A stretch of DNA of 63,746 bases from Novosphingobium sp. (GCA_020446505.1 JAGREN010000027.1:1-63746), one strand, 5' to 3'. Positions 36,396 through 45,539 are shown, counted from the stretch's first letter. Translations and numbers: made by a program. Notes: generated by a model not told the origin, from the sequence alone.

Positions 36396-37540
36396 CCGAC
36401 CGCGCATTCGTCCCGAATGAAGAGCAGGCCATGCTCCGCGAATCGGCGCTCGGCTGGGTGCGCGAAAACGCGCCGATCAGCGACTTGCGCAAGTTGCGCA
36501 CGGACAACCTCGAGACTGGCTTCGACCCCGACCTGTTCGCCGAAATGGCCGAAATGGGCTGGACCGGCATCCTCGTACCCGAGGACCACGGCGGCTTCGG
36601 ATTCGGCCACGCGAGCATGGGCCTCGTCGCGGAACAGATGGGACGCAATCTCGTCGCTTCGCCGCTGATCGGCAGCGCCGTTGCGGCGACCGATGCTCTG
36701 GCCCTGTTCGGCACCGAAGAGCAGAAAGCCGAATGGCTGCCGCGCCTCCTGAGCGGGGAAATTCACGCCGCGATCGCGCTGGAGGAAACCATCGCGCATA
36801 ATCCGGCCGGCGTTGCACTGACGGCCTGCCGCGAGGGCGATGGCTGGATTCTCGAAGGCCACAAGCAGCCGGTGTTCGACTTTGGCAAGGCCGGTCTTGT
36901 GATCGTGGTCGCGCGCACTTCAGGAGCGCCGGGCGACGCGGAAGGCGTGACCCTGTTCCTGTGCCCTGGCGATGCAGGGGGCATTTCGGCCAGGCGGCTC
37001 ACGCAGGTCGATTCGCGAGGCGCCTGGGCGCTCGCTTTTGACGGATGCGCGCTGGGCGCTGGCAGCATTCTCGGCGAAGTCGACAAGGGCCTCCCCGCAC
37101 TTGAAACCGTGCTCGACCGGGCGCGGGCCGTGCTTGCCGCCGAAATGATCGGCAGCACTACCCAGGCCTTCGAAACGACGATCGAATATCTCAAGACCCG
37201 CGTTCAGTTCGACCAGCCAATCGGTTCGTTTCAGGCGCTCCAGCACCGCGCGGCGGAGCTGCTCAGCGAGATCGAGCTGGCGCGATCGGCCGTCTGGGCC
37301 GCGCTTGCAGCAATCGACGCGGGCGACGACGATGTCCCGCAACTGACTTCGCTGGCCAAGGCTCTGGCAGGAAAGGCTTTCCGCCGCGCTGCGCAGGAGA
37401 TGGTGCAGCTTCATGGCGGCATCGGCATGACCGACGAGCACGATTCCGGCCTCTATCTCAAGCGTGCGCACGTCACTGACATGACCTTCGGAAGTGTCGC
37501 CTTTCACCGGGACCGCTATGCCCGGCTTGCAGGCATCTGA
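36392..37540 (+). CDS. Acyl-CoA dehydrogenase, subunit 2 of a likely heteromeric pair
   Basis: 382 residues from ATG 36392, overlapping the previous gene as ATGA. ACAD fold: GFGFGHASMGLVAEQMGRNL, GTEEQKAEWLPRLLSGEIHAAIALEE, LVIVVARTSGAPG, and near the end QLHGGIGMTDEHDSGLYLKRA. This C-terminal form is the QxHGGIG type of ACAD partner subunits. Together with the upstream gene it probably forms an alpha2beta2 enzyme like the ChsE/FadE pairs of steroid degraders; that is inferred from gene order. It ends 78 bases before the TetR gene, which could be cotranscribed. Confidence 0.86.
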   Translation: MTDRAFVPNEEQAMLRESALGWVRENAPISDLRKLRTDNLETGFDPDLFAEMAEMGWTGILVPEDHGGFGFGHASMGLVAEQMGRNLVASPLIGSAVAATDALALFGTEEQKAEWLPRLLSGEIHAAIALEETIAHNPAGVALTACREGDGWILEGHKQPVFDFGKAGLVIVVARTSGAPGDAEGVTLFLCPGDAGGISARRLTQVDSRGAWALAFDGCALGAGSILGEVDKGLPALETVLDRARAVLAAEMIGSTTQAFETTIEYLKTRVQFDQPIGSFQALQHRAAELLSEIELARSAVWAALAAIDAGDDDVPQLTSLAKALAGKAFRRAAQEMVQLHGGIGMTDEHDSGLYLKRAHVTDMTFGSVAFHRDRYARLAGI

Positions 37541-37618
37541 CCCTGTCATCGCCGCGAATATGCAAGGACGGTCATTTTCCGGGGTGACGCGCCAATCCAA
37601 TCGTGGCTAACTGATGCC

Positions 37619-38389
37619 ATGAGCGCACCCAGACCGGCATCGCAGCCTTCTTCCACCCAAAAGCCAGCCTCCCCTCGCAAAGGTGAGGCGAACACGAGAG
37701 CCAACGGCTATTCCAGCCCGTCGATCATCGCTCGGCGGCATCGTATTCTCGACGAAACCCGCCGCATGATCGACGAGGTCGGCATCACCAACCTGAGCAT
37801 GGACGATGTGGCCAAGCGCGCCGACGTCGCCAAGCGCACGCTCTACAATGCTTTCCAGAGCAAGGAGCATCTGGTTGCATCGGCAATCAGCAAATATTTC
37901 GAGGATTACGCCAACATCATCGAATATTCGACCGAGGCAGGGTCTCTCGACCGGATGATCGAGCACCTTGCCATTGTCGCTTTCCGGAACCTCTCGATCC
38001 GCAACTACACGCGCGCCTTGATGAACGTGTATTTCTCGTCAGACGTCGATCCGGAGATCCGACTGGCCATTCACCAGATCGCAGCGAAGCCCCAGGAGCC
38101 GTGGGTGCTGGCGATGGAGCGCAAGCGCCAGCTCCAGCCCTGGATAGACGCTGAAGACCTGCTGACCATGCTGGTTCGCTACCGCTACGCGACTGCCCAT
38201 GCCTGGGCCGAAGGCCTCATCCCCGACGACCAACTCGTGACCGAAGTGATTCGAGGCTTCCTGACCTTTGCGGCTGGTGCGGTAACCGGGGCGGCGCGCA
38301 AGCAGATCATCGAGGTTCTGACGAACCTGGAGGATCATCCTTTCGTGAAGAACCCGCCGCGGATGATGCAGCGCAAGTCCAAGGACTGA
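37619..38389 (+). CDS. TetR/AcrR family transcriptional regulator, candidate island regulator
   Basis: 256 residues. After a low-complexity, proline-rich N-terminal extension of about 35 residues the TetR helix-turn-helix is RRHRILDETRRMIDEVG then MDDVAKRADVAKRTLYNAFQSKEHLVASAIS (residues about 38-90), followed by an all-helical ligand domain. It is the only transcription regulator gene inside the island and is therefore the best candidate to bind the repeated operator, whose two-fold symmetry suits a TetR dimer. No good operator copy precedes its own gene. Acyl-CoA or a substrate could be the ligand. Confidence 0.85.
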   Translation: MSAPRPASQPSSTQKPASPRKGEANTRANGYSSPSIIARRHRILDETRRMIDEVGITNLSMDDVAKRADVAKRTLYNAFQSKEHLVASAISKYFEDYANIIEYSTEAGSLDRMIEHLAIVAFRNLSIRNYTRALMNVYFSSDVDPEIRLAIHQIAAKPQEPWVLAMERKRQLQPWIDAEDLLTMLVRYRYATAHAWAEGLIPDDQLVTEVIRGFLTFAAGAVTGAARKQIIEVLTNLEDHPFVKNPPRMMQRKSKD

Positions 38390-38391
38390 CG

Positions 38392-38412
38392 CCGGACCAG
38401 AGTCAGGTCCGG
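38392..38412. terminator. Hairpin between convergent TetR and aldehyde dehydrogenase genes
   Basis: CCGGACC (38392-38398) pairs with GGTCCGG (38406-38412) around a 7-base loop, in the space between the two converging stop codons. No T-run, so possibly a weak bidirectional terminator. Confidence 0.45.
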
Positions 38413-39902
38413 ATCCAGACGCCCTTGGTTTCGAGATAGGCTTCGATGTGCTCGCTGCCGCCCTCGCGGCCGAACCCGCTCATCTTGTAGCCGCCGAAGG
38501 GAACGGCCGGGTCCATCGCGCCATAGTGGTTGACCCAGACGGTGCCTGCCCGGATCGCCTTTACCGCGCGGTGGGCGCGGGTGATGTCGCGGGTCCAGAC
38601 GGCAGCAGCGAGTCCAAATTCGGTGTCGTTGGCGCGGGCGACGACTTCCTCGAAGGTGTCGAACGGCAGCACGCAGGCGACCGGACCAAAGATTTCCTCA
38701 CGCGCAACGCGCATGTCGTCGCTCACGCTACCGAGTACCGTTGGCGGGACGAAGAAGCCCGACTCGTAGCCGCCATCGCGCAAGGGCGCACCGCCCAAAG
38801 CGACGCGCGCGCCTTCCTGCGGGCCGATTTCGAGATAGCTGCAAACCCGGTCGAACTGGCCTTGCGAGACGATCGGCCCGATCTGGGTATCGGGATCGAG
38901 TGTATGGCCTAGTCGCAGAGTGCCGCCGAATTCGACCAGCCGCGCCACGAATTCATCGTGGATCGGGCGCTCGACGAATATCCGCGACCCGGCGCTGCAC
39001 ACCTGTCCGCTGTTGTTGAAGATCGCCATGGCAGCGGCCGGAACCGCAAGGTCAAGGTCGGCATCGGCGAAGATGATGTTGGGAGATTTGCCGCCCAGTT
39101 CCATCGTCACGCGCTTAACCGAGCCGGCAGATGCGGCGATGATCCGCTGGCCAGTGCCGCAGGAGCCAGTGAAGGTGATCTTGTTGACGTCCGGATGGTC
39201 GGAGAGCGCCGCGCCAGCCGCACCATGTCCGGTCACGACGTTGACCACGCCCGGTGGGATGCCGGCCTCAAGGCACAGCTCACCAAACCGAAGTGGCGTG
39301 AGCGAGCCTTTTTCCGATGGCTTGAGCACGACCGTGCAGCCTGCCGCCAGAGCCGGAGCGCATTTCCAGGCCGCGCAAAAGACCGGCCCGTTCCACGGAA
39401 TGATCGCGCCGACCACGCCGACGGGTTCGCGCAATGTGTAGGACAGAAGATCGACCGGCGAGGAATTGCCCAGCGTCTCGCCATGAATCGAAGTTGCAAG
39501 CCCGGCATAGTGCCGCAAGGCGCGCACCACCATCGATTCGAAATTGCGCGATGGCGTGATCGGCCTGCCCATTTCGAGCGTGTCGACCAGTGCGATATCG
39601 GCAAATTCGGCTTCGACCAGATCGGCGAGCTTGAGCAGGACTGCCTGACGCTCCGACGGCCTGAACCGGCTCCACGGTCCTTCCTCGAAGGCGCGGCGCG
39701 CCGAGGCCACGGCCTTGTCGATATCCTCGGCATTGCCCTCCGCGATCTGCGCGATAACCGCGCCGCTGCACGGATCGACCGCATCGAACCACTGACCACT
39801 CGACGGCTCGACATGCTTGCCGTTGATGAGGTGCAGGGTCTTCGCACGGTAGGCGGCAGGCAGGGCCGGCTGCTCGATCTTCGGAAAGGCGGGAGCGTTC
39901 AT
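38403..39902 (-). CDS. Aldehyde dehydrogenase family protein
   Basis: 499 residues from ATG 39902, which overlaps the MFS gene stop as ATGA. The active site is complete: Asn171 (PWNGP), Lys194 (LKPSE), Glu268 (ELGGK) and Cys302 (GQVCSAG), with the NAD-binding FTGSCGTGQRI. It oxidises an aldehyde to the carboxylate with NAD(P). In the operon it follows a quinohaemoprotein alcohol dehydrogenase, so the two would convert alcohol to acid. Last gene of the five-gene operon with MFS, flavin reductase, crotonase and PQQ dehydrogenase. Confidence 0.93.
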   Translation of the reverse strand: MNAPAFPKIEQPALPAAYRAKTLHLINGKHVEPSSGQWFDAVDPCSGAVIAQIAEGNAEDIDKAVASARRAFEEGPWSRFRPSERQAVLLKLADLVEAEFADIALVDTLEMGRPITPSRNFESMVVRALRHYAGLATSIHGETLGNSSPVDLLSYTLREPVGVVGAIIPWNGPVFCAAWKCAPALAAGCTVVLKPSEKGSLTPLRFGELCLEAGIPPGVVNVVTGHGAAGAALSDHPDVNKITFTGSCGTGQRIIAASAGSVKRVTMELGGKSPNIIFADADLDLAVPAAAMAIFNNSGQVCSAGSRIFVERPIHDEFVARLVEFGGTLRLGHTLDPDTQIGPIVSQGQFDRVCSYLEIGPQEGARVALGGAPLRDGGYESGFFVPPTVLGSVSDDMRVAREEIFGPVACVLPFDTFEEVVARANDTEFGLAAAVWTRDITRAHRAVKAIRAGTVWVNHYGAMDPAVPFGGYKMSGFGREGGSEHIEAYLETKGVWIRT

Positions 39903-41233
39903 GTCTGGGCGTCCTTGGTTTCGGCGAGGCGGCGCATCGAGCTGCGCCCCATGCCAAACAGTACGGCTGCAATTGTCAGCACGATGGAAATGAGCAGGAT
40001 GAGCGAGGTGCCGACCTTCTGCGGGTCGCCCAGAACCTTGTCCGTGAAGAAGCCGACGAGCGAGGTGCCGAGCGCCATGCCGATCAGTCCGGTGACCAGA
40101 ACGAAGATAGCCGAGACGCGGCCTCTCAGTTCCGGCGGCGTGACCACCTGTGTGGCGGCAGGCCCGATCGACGAGCTCGACAGGATGAAGACCATGTAGA
40201 TGCCGAACAGCACCACCGTGTACCACGGGTTGCCGACGAGATACGCGGCAATCGCGAAGGGTGCAGCCATGACCAGGGTGATGAGGCACCACAGCAGGTG
40301 CGCATCGGTCCGACCCTGCGCGTAGAGCTTGTCGACCACCCAGCCATGCACCGGCAAGCTGAAGGCCGGAAGCATCTGGGCAACGCCCATGGCAAGGCCG
40401 ATCTGGGTCGGCGTCCAGCCGAAGCTGCGGGTCAGGTAGGTCGGGCTCCAGAGCTGCAAGGCTATGGTCACAGTGTAGACGAGGCCGATGCCGAGGATGA
40501 TGCCGGAAAAGCAGCGGGGGTGTGAAAAGATGAAACGCAGCGCCTCGCCGTATCCGCCGCCGCCAGCAGTCGCTCCGGCAGGCTTGTGGCGGCCCGGCTC
40601 GGGAAACAGGAATACCAGCAGAGCGGTCGCGATGCCGGGAATGCCAGTGACTATGAACGCCTGCTGCCAGGGCTTGAACATCCCAAGGCCAGGCCAGTGC
40701 GATATCTTTCCTTCGAGAATGATGCCCACCAGCGGCCCGCCAAGCAGGAAGACGATGCCTGCCCCCATCACACCGCCCATCACGAAGATCGACATGGCGA
40801 GCGACACGCGCTGCGGCGGGAAGCTGTCCCCGATGATCGAATAGGCGCCAGTGGTGTAGCCAGCCTCGCCTGCACCGACCAGCGAACGACCGAGTGCCAG
40901 CATGGCGAATGTCGCCGCCAGACCGCAGGCTGCTGCGCCCGCGCTCCACACGACAATGCAGCCGAACAGCACCCAGCGACGGCTCGACCGGTCGAGCAGC
41001 AGGCCGACGGGCACCGCGCAGATGCTGTAAAGAACGGCAAAGGCCGGGCCTTGCAGCAAGCTGATCTGGAAGTCGGAAAGGCCAAGGTCGGCCTTTATCG
41101 GCTCGACCATCAGGGCCATCAGGTAACGATCCGCAAGCGAGCGGATGTAGAGCAGGAACAGCACGCCGACCGTCAGCCAGGCAATCGTGCTCTTTGGGTA
41201 GGTCGGACCTGAATGGGCCAAGGTTGCGCTCAT
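39899..41233 (-). CDS. MFS transporter
   Basis: 444 residues, 12 membrane segments. TM2-3 loop motif VGLLLDRSSRRWVLFGCIVVW and GAGEAGYTTGAYSIIGDSFPPQRVSLAMSI. Resembles the MFS gene at 32.7-34.0 kb. Start ATG overlaps the stop of the flavin reductase gene by one base (TGATG), so it is translated in the same operon. Probably imports or exports an island substrate or intermediate; direction unknown. Confidence 0.9.
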   Translation of the reverse strand: MSATLAHSGPTYPKSTIAWLTVGVLFLLYIRSLADRYLMALMVEPIKADLGLSDFQISLLQGPAFAVLYSICAVPVGLLLDRSSRRWVLFGCIVVWSAGAAACGLAATFAMLALGRSLVGAGEAGYTTGAYSIIGDSFPPQRVSLAMSIFVMGGVMGAGIVFLLGGPLVGIILEGKISHWPGLGMFKPWQQAFIVTGIPGIATALLVFLFPEPGRHKPAGATAGGGGYGEALRFIFSHPRCFSGIILGIGLVYTVTIALQLWSPTYLTRSFGWTPTQIGLAMGVAQMLPAFSLPVHGWVVDKLYAQGRTDAHLLWCLITLVMAAPFAIAAYLVGNPWYTVVLFGIYMVFILSSSSIGPAATQVVTPPELRGRVSAIFVLVTGLIGMALGTSLVGFFTDKVLGDPQKVGTSLILLISIVLTIAAVLFGMGRSSMRRLAETKDAQT

Positions 41234-41883
41234 CAGGTCTTGCCTCTCTTTGTGCTCTTGGCCCGCTCTTCGTCGTAGCGTGGCCGTTCCAGCGCGAACT
41301 GGTCCGTCGTGCGAGCGTACCAGCCTGCTCCGTGGGTCCGTCCGATCAGCCCCATCGCGGGGGTGTCGAAGTAGAGCTTTTCGGGATTGGAGATGAATTC
41401 GTCCGCGACATGCATGGCGACCACTTCGCCCACCACGACCGTCTGTTTCCCGATCTCGATCGCTTCGCGCAATTCACACTCGAAACTGACGGGGCTGGAG
41501 GCGATGCGCGGAGGAGTGACCTTGGTCGATGGCAAAAGCGCGATCCCCGCATAGTCGGCTTCGCTCACGTCGCGCGGCGCATCGACGCTGGAGAGGTTCA
41601 TGGTCTCGGCATCGGCCTCGCTGACGAGGTTCACCACGAATTCGCGGCTCGCGACGATGTTCGTTGCCGTATCCTTTAGCGCGCCGGTGCGGAAATCGTG
41701 CAGCAGGCCGAGCATGACCAGCGGCGGATCGACTCCGCAGGCATTGAAGAAGCTGTAGGGCGCAATGTTGACCAGTCCGTCGCCCGACTGCGTGCATATC
41801 CACGCGATCGGGCGCGGCGTGATCGTGGAATTCATCAGCTTGTAACGCTGACCGAGATCCATTTCGCTCATGTCGAACTGCAT
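41233..41883 (-). CDS. Flavin reductase family protein (FMN-binding)
   Basis: 216 residues of the flavin reductase-like split-barrel family: MNSTITPRPIAWICTQSGDG, NIAPYSFFNACGVDPPLVMLG, KDTATNIVASREFVVNLVS and FECELREAIEIGKQTVVVGEV. Members bind FMN and either reduce free flavin with NAD(P)H for a monooxygenase or catalyse a related reaction. Its likely client is the luciferase-like oxidoreductase at 29.3-30.3 kb, encoded in another operon of the island. It lies between the crotonase and MFS genes of the operon. Confidence 0.85.
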   Translation of the reverse strand: MQFDMSEMDLGQRYKLMNSTITPRPIAWICTQSGDGLVNIAPYSFFNACGVDPPLVMLGLLHDFRTGALKDTATNIVASREFVVNLVSEADAETMNLSSVDAPRDVSEADYAGIALLPSTKVTPPRIASSPVSFECELREAIEIGKQTVVVGEVVAMHVADEFISNPEKLYFDTPAMGLIGRTHGAGWYARTTDQFALERPRYDEERAKSTKRGKT

Positions 41884-41889
41884 GACGGA

Positions 41890-42684
41890 TCAGCCCTTGG
41901 CCTTGCGGGCTTCCGAACGAGCGAGGAATGCCGCCCGCGCCCTGGCCAGTTCTTCGCCCCCTTGCGTGATGTGACAATAGGCCAGTTCGAGCGCGAGCGC
42001 CGCATCGAGGCTAGAAGCTTCCGCCTCATGGATCAGCCGCTTGGTGATCTCGACCGCCTGCCGGTTACCCTCGCCAAGGTTGGCTGCATAGGCGAGTGCT
42101 GCATCGAGCGCCTGCCCGTCAGGAACGACGTGCGTGAGGAGGCCCAGTTCCTTCGCCTCGCCAGTGCCGAGCACGCGGCACGACAGCAGGATGTCTGACG
42201 CCCTGCCGCGGCCAAGCCGCTGGGTCAGGTGCCAGGCGATCCCGCCATCGGGCACGATGCCGAGGTTGACGAAGGGTGCGCCGAACTGCGTGCTCTCGCC
42301 GGCAAACACGAGATCGCAGCACAGGGTCATGCCCCATGCGACGCCCCAGGCGCCGGTCTCGACCGCGGCAATCGTCGGCATCGGCAAGGCCTGCAACCGC
42401 GACAGGGCGCGCTGGCCGATTTCGAGCCGCTTGCCGAGCCGCAAGGCTCCCTCGCCGCGCGCAGGTGGAATCTTCACGTCACCACCGCTCGAAAAGTAGT
42501 TCTCCGCGCCTTGCAGGATAAGCGCGCGAGCAGGCGTGTCGGATTCCAGTTCGGACAACAGCTCGCCGAAGGCTTCCCACATGTCGAAGGAGACAGTGTT
42601 GCGTGCTTTCGGGCGATTGAGCGTCGCAACGACAATGCCGTCGTCACGCCGCTCGATCAGGAGATCGCCTTGGTCCGCGCTCAT
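41890..42684 (-). CDS. Enoyl-CoA hydratase/isomerase family protein
   Basis: 264 residues. Crotonase loops: LQGAENYFSSGGDVKIPP and VETGAWGVAWGMTLCCDLVFAGEST. The second-loop region FVNLGIVPDGGIAWHLTQRLG is followed by the long C-terminal helix. Start ATG overlaps the PQQ dehydrogenase stop (ATGA). The glycine/aspartate-rich segment GIVPDGG is typical of family members acting as isomerases or hydratases; the exact reaction is not clear. Operon member between flavin reductase and PQQ dehydrogenase. Confidence 0.87.
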   Translation of the reverse strand: MSADQGDLLIERRDDGIVVATLNRPKARNTVSFDMWEAFGELLSELESDTPARALILQGAENYFSSGGDVKIPPARGEGALRLGKRLEIGQRALSRLQALPMPTIAAVETGAWGVAWGMTLCCDLVFAGESTQFGAPFVNLGIVPDGGIAWHLTQRLGRGRASDILLSCRVLGTGEAKELGLLTHVVPDGQALDAALAYAANLGEGNRQAVEITKRLIHEAEASSLDAALALELAYCHITQGGEELARARAAFLARSEARKAKG

Positions 42685-44732
42685 TTCTGGTCTTTCGTCT
42701 CGCGCGCCCGCTGGCGGATGTAGTGGCGCAGGCCTTCGAGCTCCTCGTCGGTGAGGTTGTCGAACTTGCCCATGCCGCGCGCCATCGAGGCACCGTCATG
42801 CACGACCGAGCGGAAAGCGGCAGCATCGAGCGGGATCGGCGACATGCGCAGGTCAGGCGCAGCGCCGCCTGCCATCATGCCTGCACCGTGGCAGATGTTG
42901 CAGCTCTGGTTGTAGATGCCTGCACCAATCGCGGCCTTGGCCGGATCGACGACGAATGCCGGATCGTCCGCGATCTCGGCCGTGTAGGGTTCCGGCTCGG
43001 GCAAGGTTCCCTTGGCTCCGAGCGCAAAGGTGAGAACCCGGCGCTTCTGCTGGCGATAGTCCCAGTTGGGCTGGTTCGCGAAGCTGGAACGGTAGCTGGC
43101 GATCACGGTGACGTACTGCTTGCCATCGACCTTGTAGGTGATCGGAGCCGAGAGAATGCCGTTCTGGGCATTGAACGACCATAGCTGCTTGCCGGTATCG
43201 GCAGACAGCGCGACGATCTCGCCGCTGTTCTGGCCCTGGAACACGAGGTTGCCTGCGGTCGCGAGGACGCCGCCGTTGAAGGTGTTGGGAGTGGTGACTT
43301 CCCAGGCCTTCTGCTGCTTCACCGGATCCCAGGCGATCAGCTTGCTGACCGGCGGATCGGTCTTGATGTCGGGCGGCGGTGCGCCGAGGCCGGTGTTCAC
43401 GAACATGCCGAGCTTGGGCGACCATTCCTTCATGTTGGCGGGATCGATATGGACGCGGCCCGCTTCCATGACCGGAATATAGGTCAGGCCGGTCTTGGGG
43501 CTGTGCGCCATTGCCTGAACACCATGCGCGCCGGCCGGGAACGGGAACAGCACGAAGGGCTTGCCATCGGGATAGAGCGCTTCGGGGTTGATCTGCGGCC
43601 GACCGGTCGCAAGGTCCACTTTCTCGGCCCAGTTCACCTTGGCGAACTTGCCGGGCTCATTGACCAGTTTGCCGGTCTTGCGGTCGATCACATAGTAGAA
43701 ACCGTTCTTCGGCGCGTGGATCAGCACGTCGCGCGGCTTGCCGTCGATGTCGAGCGAGGTCAGGCCGATGTCCATGGCGTTGTTGAAGTCCCAGGTTACG
43801 CCGGGATTTGTCTGATAGTGCCAGGCACGCTTGCCGGTCTTGGCATCGAGCGCGACGATCGAGGCGAGATAGAGATTATCGCCACCGCCGGGGCTGCGGA
43901 TCTTCTGGTTCCACGGGAAGCCGTTGCCGGTGCCGAGATAGACGCGGTCGTACTTCGGATCATAGGTCATCGAGTGATAGACCGCGCCACCGCCGCCGAA
44001 TTTCCACCATTCGCCGGTCCACGTCTTGGCTGCTTCCAGCGTCGTCTCGTCCTTGTCGACCGCAGGGTTGCCGGGCACGACGTACCAGCGCCATGCCTTC
44101 TTGCCGGTGTTGATGTCATAGGCGGTGACGTAGCCGCGCACTGGCGAATAATCGGCTCCGCCGAAGCCGATCACGACCACATTGCCTGCGACGAGTGGCG
44201 GGCCGGTGATGTAGGCGCCCGGTGCCTCGTCAAGCGTCTGGACGCTCCACAGTTCCTTGCCATCCTTGGCATCGACGGCGACCAGGCGGCCTTCGCGCGT
44301 TGCGGCAAAGACCTTGCCGTTGCGATAGGCGATGCCGCGAATGCCCCAGCCCGCGCGCATGTGCGTGCCTGCATCGGGCGCATCGGCCACCTTGGGATCG
44401 TATTCCCACAGCAACTTGCCGGTCTTGGCGTCGAGCGCCCGGATCACGCTGAGGCCAGCGCCAAAATAGACTACGCCATTGAGTTCAAGCGGCTGCGTAT
44501 AGGCATCGAAGCTGTCGATATCGTAGGACCAGGCGAGACCCAGATCGGAGACGTTCGATGCGTTGATCTCGTCCAGCGCGCTGTAATGAAGCTGGTTGTC
44601 GTCGGCACCATAGGCGTACCAGTCATCGCCCGACAGTGCTTCGGTCTGCTGACCCATCTGCGTACATGCGGCGAGCGGCATCATGGCTGCGGCTGCGCCC
44701 AGCAGGAGCGCTCGCTTAACAAATCCGGTCAT
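42681..44732 (-). CDS. PQQ-dependent quinohaemoprotein dehydrogenase, lipoprotein
   Basis: 683 residues from ATG 44732. Signal with lipobox PLAAC, then an eight-bladed PQQ propeller (WSYDIDSFDAYTQPLELNGV, TGEWWKFGGGGAVYHSMTYD, TWDFNNAMDIGLTS with the active-site aspartate) and a C-terminal cytochrome c domain with haem site C611-NI-C614-H615. The vicinal cysteine pair of usual quinoproteins is replaced by GIRGIAY. It should oxidise an alcohol in the periplasm and pass electrons to the respiratory chain. PQQ genes are not in the window. First gene of its operon, with the island operator 53 bases upstream. Confidence 0.92.
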   Translation of the reverse strand: MTGFVKRALLLGAAAAMMPLAACTQMGQQTEALSGDDWYAYGADDNQLHYSALDEINASNVSDLGLAWSYDIDSFDAYTQPLELNGVVYFGAGLSVIRALDAKTGKLLWEYDPKVADAPDAGTHMRAGWGIRGIAYRNGKVFAATREGRLVAVDAKDGKELWSVQTLDEAPGAYITGPPLVAGNVVVIGFGGADYSPVRGYVTAYDINTGKKAWRWYVVPGNPAVDKDETTLEAAKTWTGEWWKFGGGGAVYHSMTYDPKYDRVYLGTGNGFPWNQKIRSPGGGDNLYLASIVALDAKTGKRAWHYQTNPGVTWDFNNAMDIGLTSLDIDGKPRDVLIHAPKNGFYYVIDRKTGKLVNEPGKFAKVNWAEKVDLATGRPQINPEALYPDGKPFVLFPFPAGAHGVQAMAHSPKTGLTYIPVMEAGRVHIDPANMKEWSPKLGMFVNTGLGAPPPDIKTDPPVSKLIAWDPVKQQKAWEVTTPNTFNGGVLATAGNLVFQGQNSGEIVALSADTGKQLWSFNAQNGILSAPITYKVDGKQYVTVIASYRSSFANQPNWDYRQQKRRVLTFALGAKGTLPEPEPYTAEIADDPAFVVDPAKAAIGAGIYNQSCNICHGAGMMAGGAAPDLRMSPIPLDAAAFRSVVHDGASMARGMGKFDNLTDEELEGLRHYIRQRARETKDQK

Positions 44733-44785
44733 CAGGCTACGTCCTCGCAATTCTTATGAGCCGCACCTCCCGATGTGCGGATAAC

Positions 44786-44804
44786 TGCACGATGGTGCAA
44801 TTTT
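44786..44804 (+). promoter_or_regulatory. Island operator copy, between PQQ dehydrogenase and NTF2-like genes
   Basis: TGCAC-gatg-GTGCA-ATTTT, an almost ideal copy in a 151-base divergent region; 53 bases upstream of the PQQ gene and 79 bases upstream of the NTF2-like gene. One site may serve both. Confidence 0.75.
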
Positions 44805-44883
44805 CAGGTGAAGTCAACTGCGCTCCGTGCTATCGCTCCAAATGCGGCGAACGAGCCGGTCAAGTCGATCAGGAGAGAATGGG

Positions 44884-45522
44884 ATGAGTGATACCAACCG
44901 CAGGGGCGCACTGGCCGCCGCAGCACTGGCCACGGGAATTGCCGCGATGGCGACGCCCGTGAAAGCTGGCGCGAAGAAGGGCGGCAAGGATCTGGCCAGG
45001 ATGGTCGACGAGCTGACTTCGCGCGCAGCGGTAGAGGAAGTGCTGCTCGACTATGCGCGTGGCAACGACCACGGCGACGATGCGATGATCCGCTCGTGCT
45101 TCTGGCCCGAATCGAAGCACAAGCACGGCGGCTTCGATGGCACTTCGACGGCGTTCGTGGACTTCGCCATGAAGGTCGGCGCCTCGCTCAAATATTCCAA
45201 GCACCATATCAGCAACATTTCGGTTCGCGTCGATGGCGACCGGGCCTTCAGCGAATGCTATTATTTCGCGCATCACCGCCGCAACAAGAAGGACGGTACC
45301 GGCGAGGAAGACGCCTTTTTCGAGGGCCGCTACATCGACATCTTGCAGCGCCGCGATGGCGTGTGGAAGATCATCCAGCGGCGCGGCACGTCGGACTGGA
45401 ACTCGCCGGTATTCCCGGCCGAATCGCCTTACGACAGTCTCCCTGCCGGCAGCCATGCGCTGCGCAGCAAGGACGATGCCTATTACCAGATGCTGGCGCT
45501 GTTCGAGGCCGGCAAGTCCTGA
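44884..45522 (+). CDS. SnoaL/NTF2-like protein with Tat signal, nuclear-transport-factor-2 fold
   Basis: 212 residues, ATG at 44884 after AGGAGAGAATGGG. The N-terminus (SDTNRRGALAAAALATG) has a twin-arginine and a hydrophobic run, so it is probably exported by Tat. The rest is an SnoaL-like NTF2 fold: LDYARGNDHGDDAMIRSCF, YSKHHISNISVRVDGDRAFS and RYIDILQRRDGVWKIIQRR. NTF2-like proteins include dehydratases, isomerases and hydroxylases of polycyclic or terpenoid compounds, but also binding proteins. Alone on the plus strand, with the operator site shared with the PQQ gene. Confidence 0.8.
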   Translation: MSDTNRRGALAAAALATGIAAMATPVKAGAKKGGKDLARMVDELTSRAAVEEVLLDYARGNDHGDDAMIRSCFWPESKHKHGGFDGTSTAFVDFAMKVGASLKYSKHHISNISVRVDGDRAFSECYYFAHHRRNKKDGTGEEDAFFEGRYIDILQRRDGVWKIIQRRGTSDWNSPVFPAESPYDSLPAGSHALRSKDDAYYQMLALFEAGKS

Positions 45523-45539
45523 CCTGATCGCGTGCAGGC

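Noticed and set aside
38392-38412. Strong rho-independent terminator at the TetR and aldehyde dehydrogenase junction
   Set aside because: A good stem is present but there is no T-run on either side, so it is listed only as a terminator-like hairpin.
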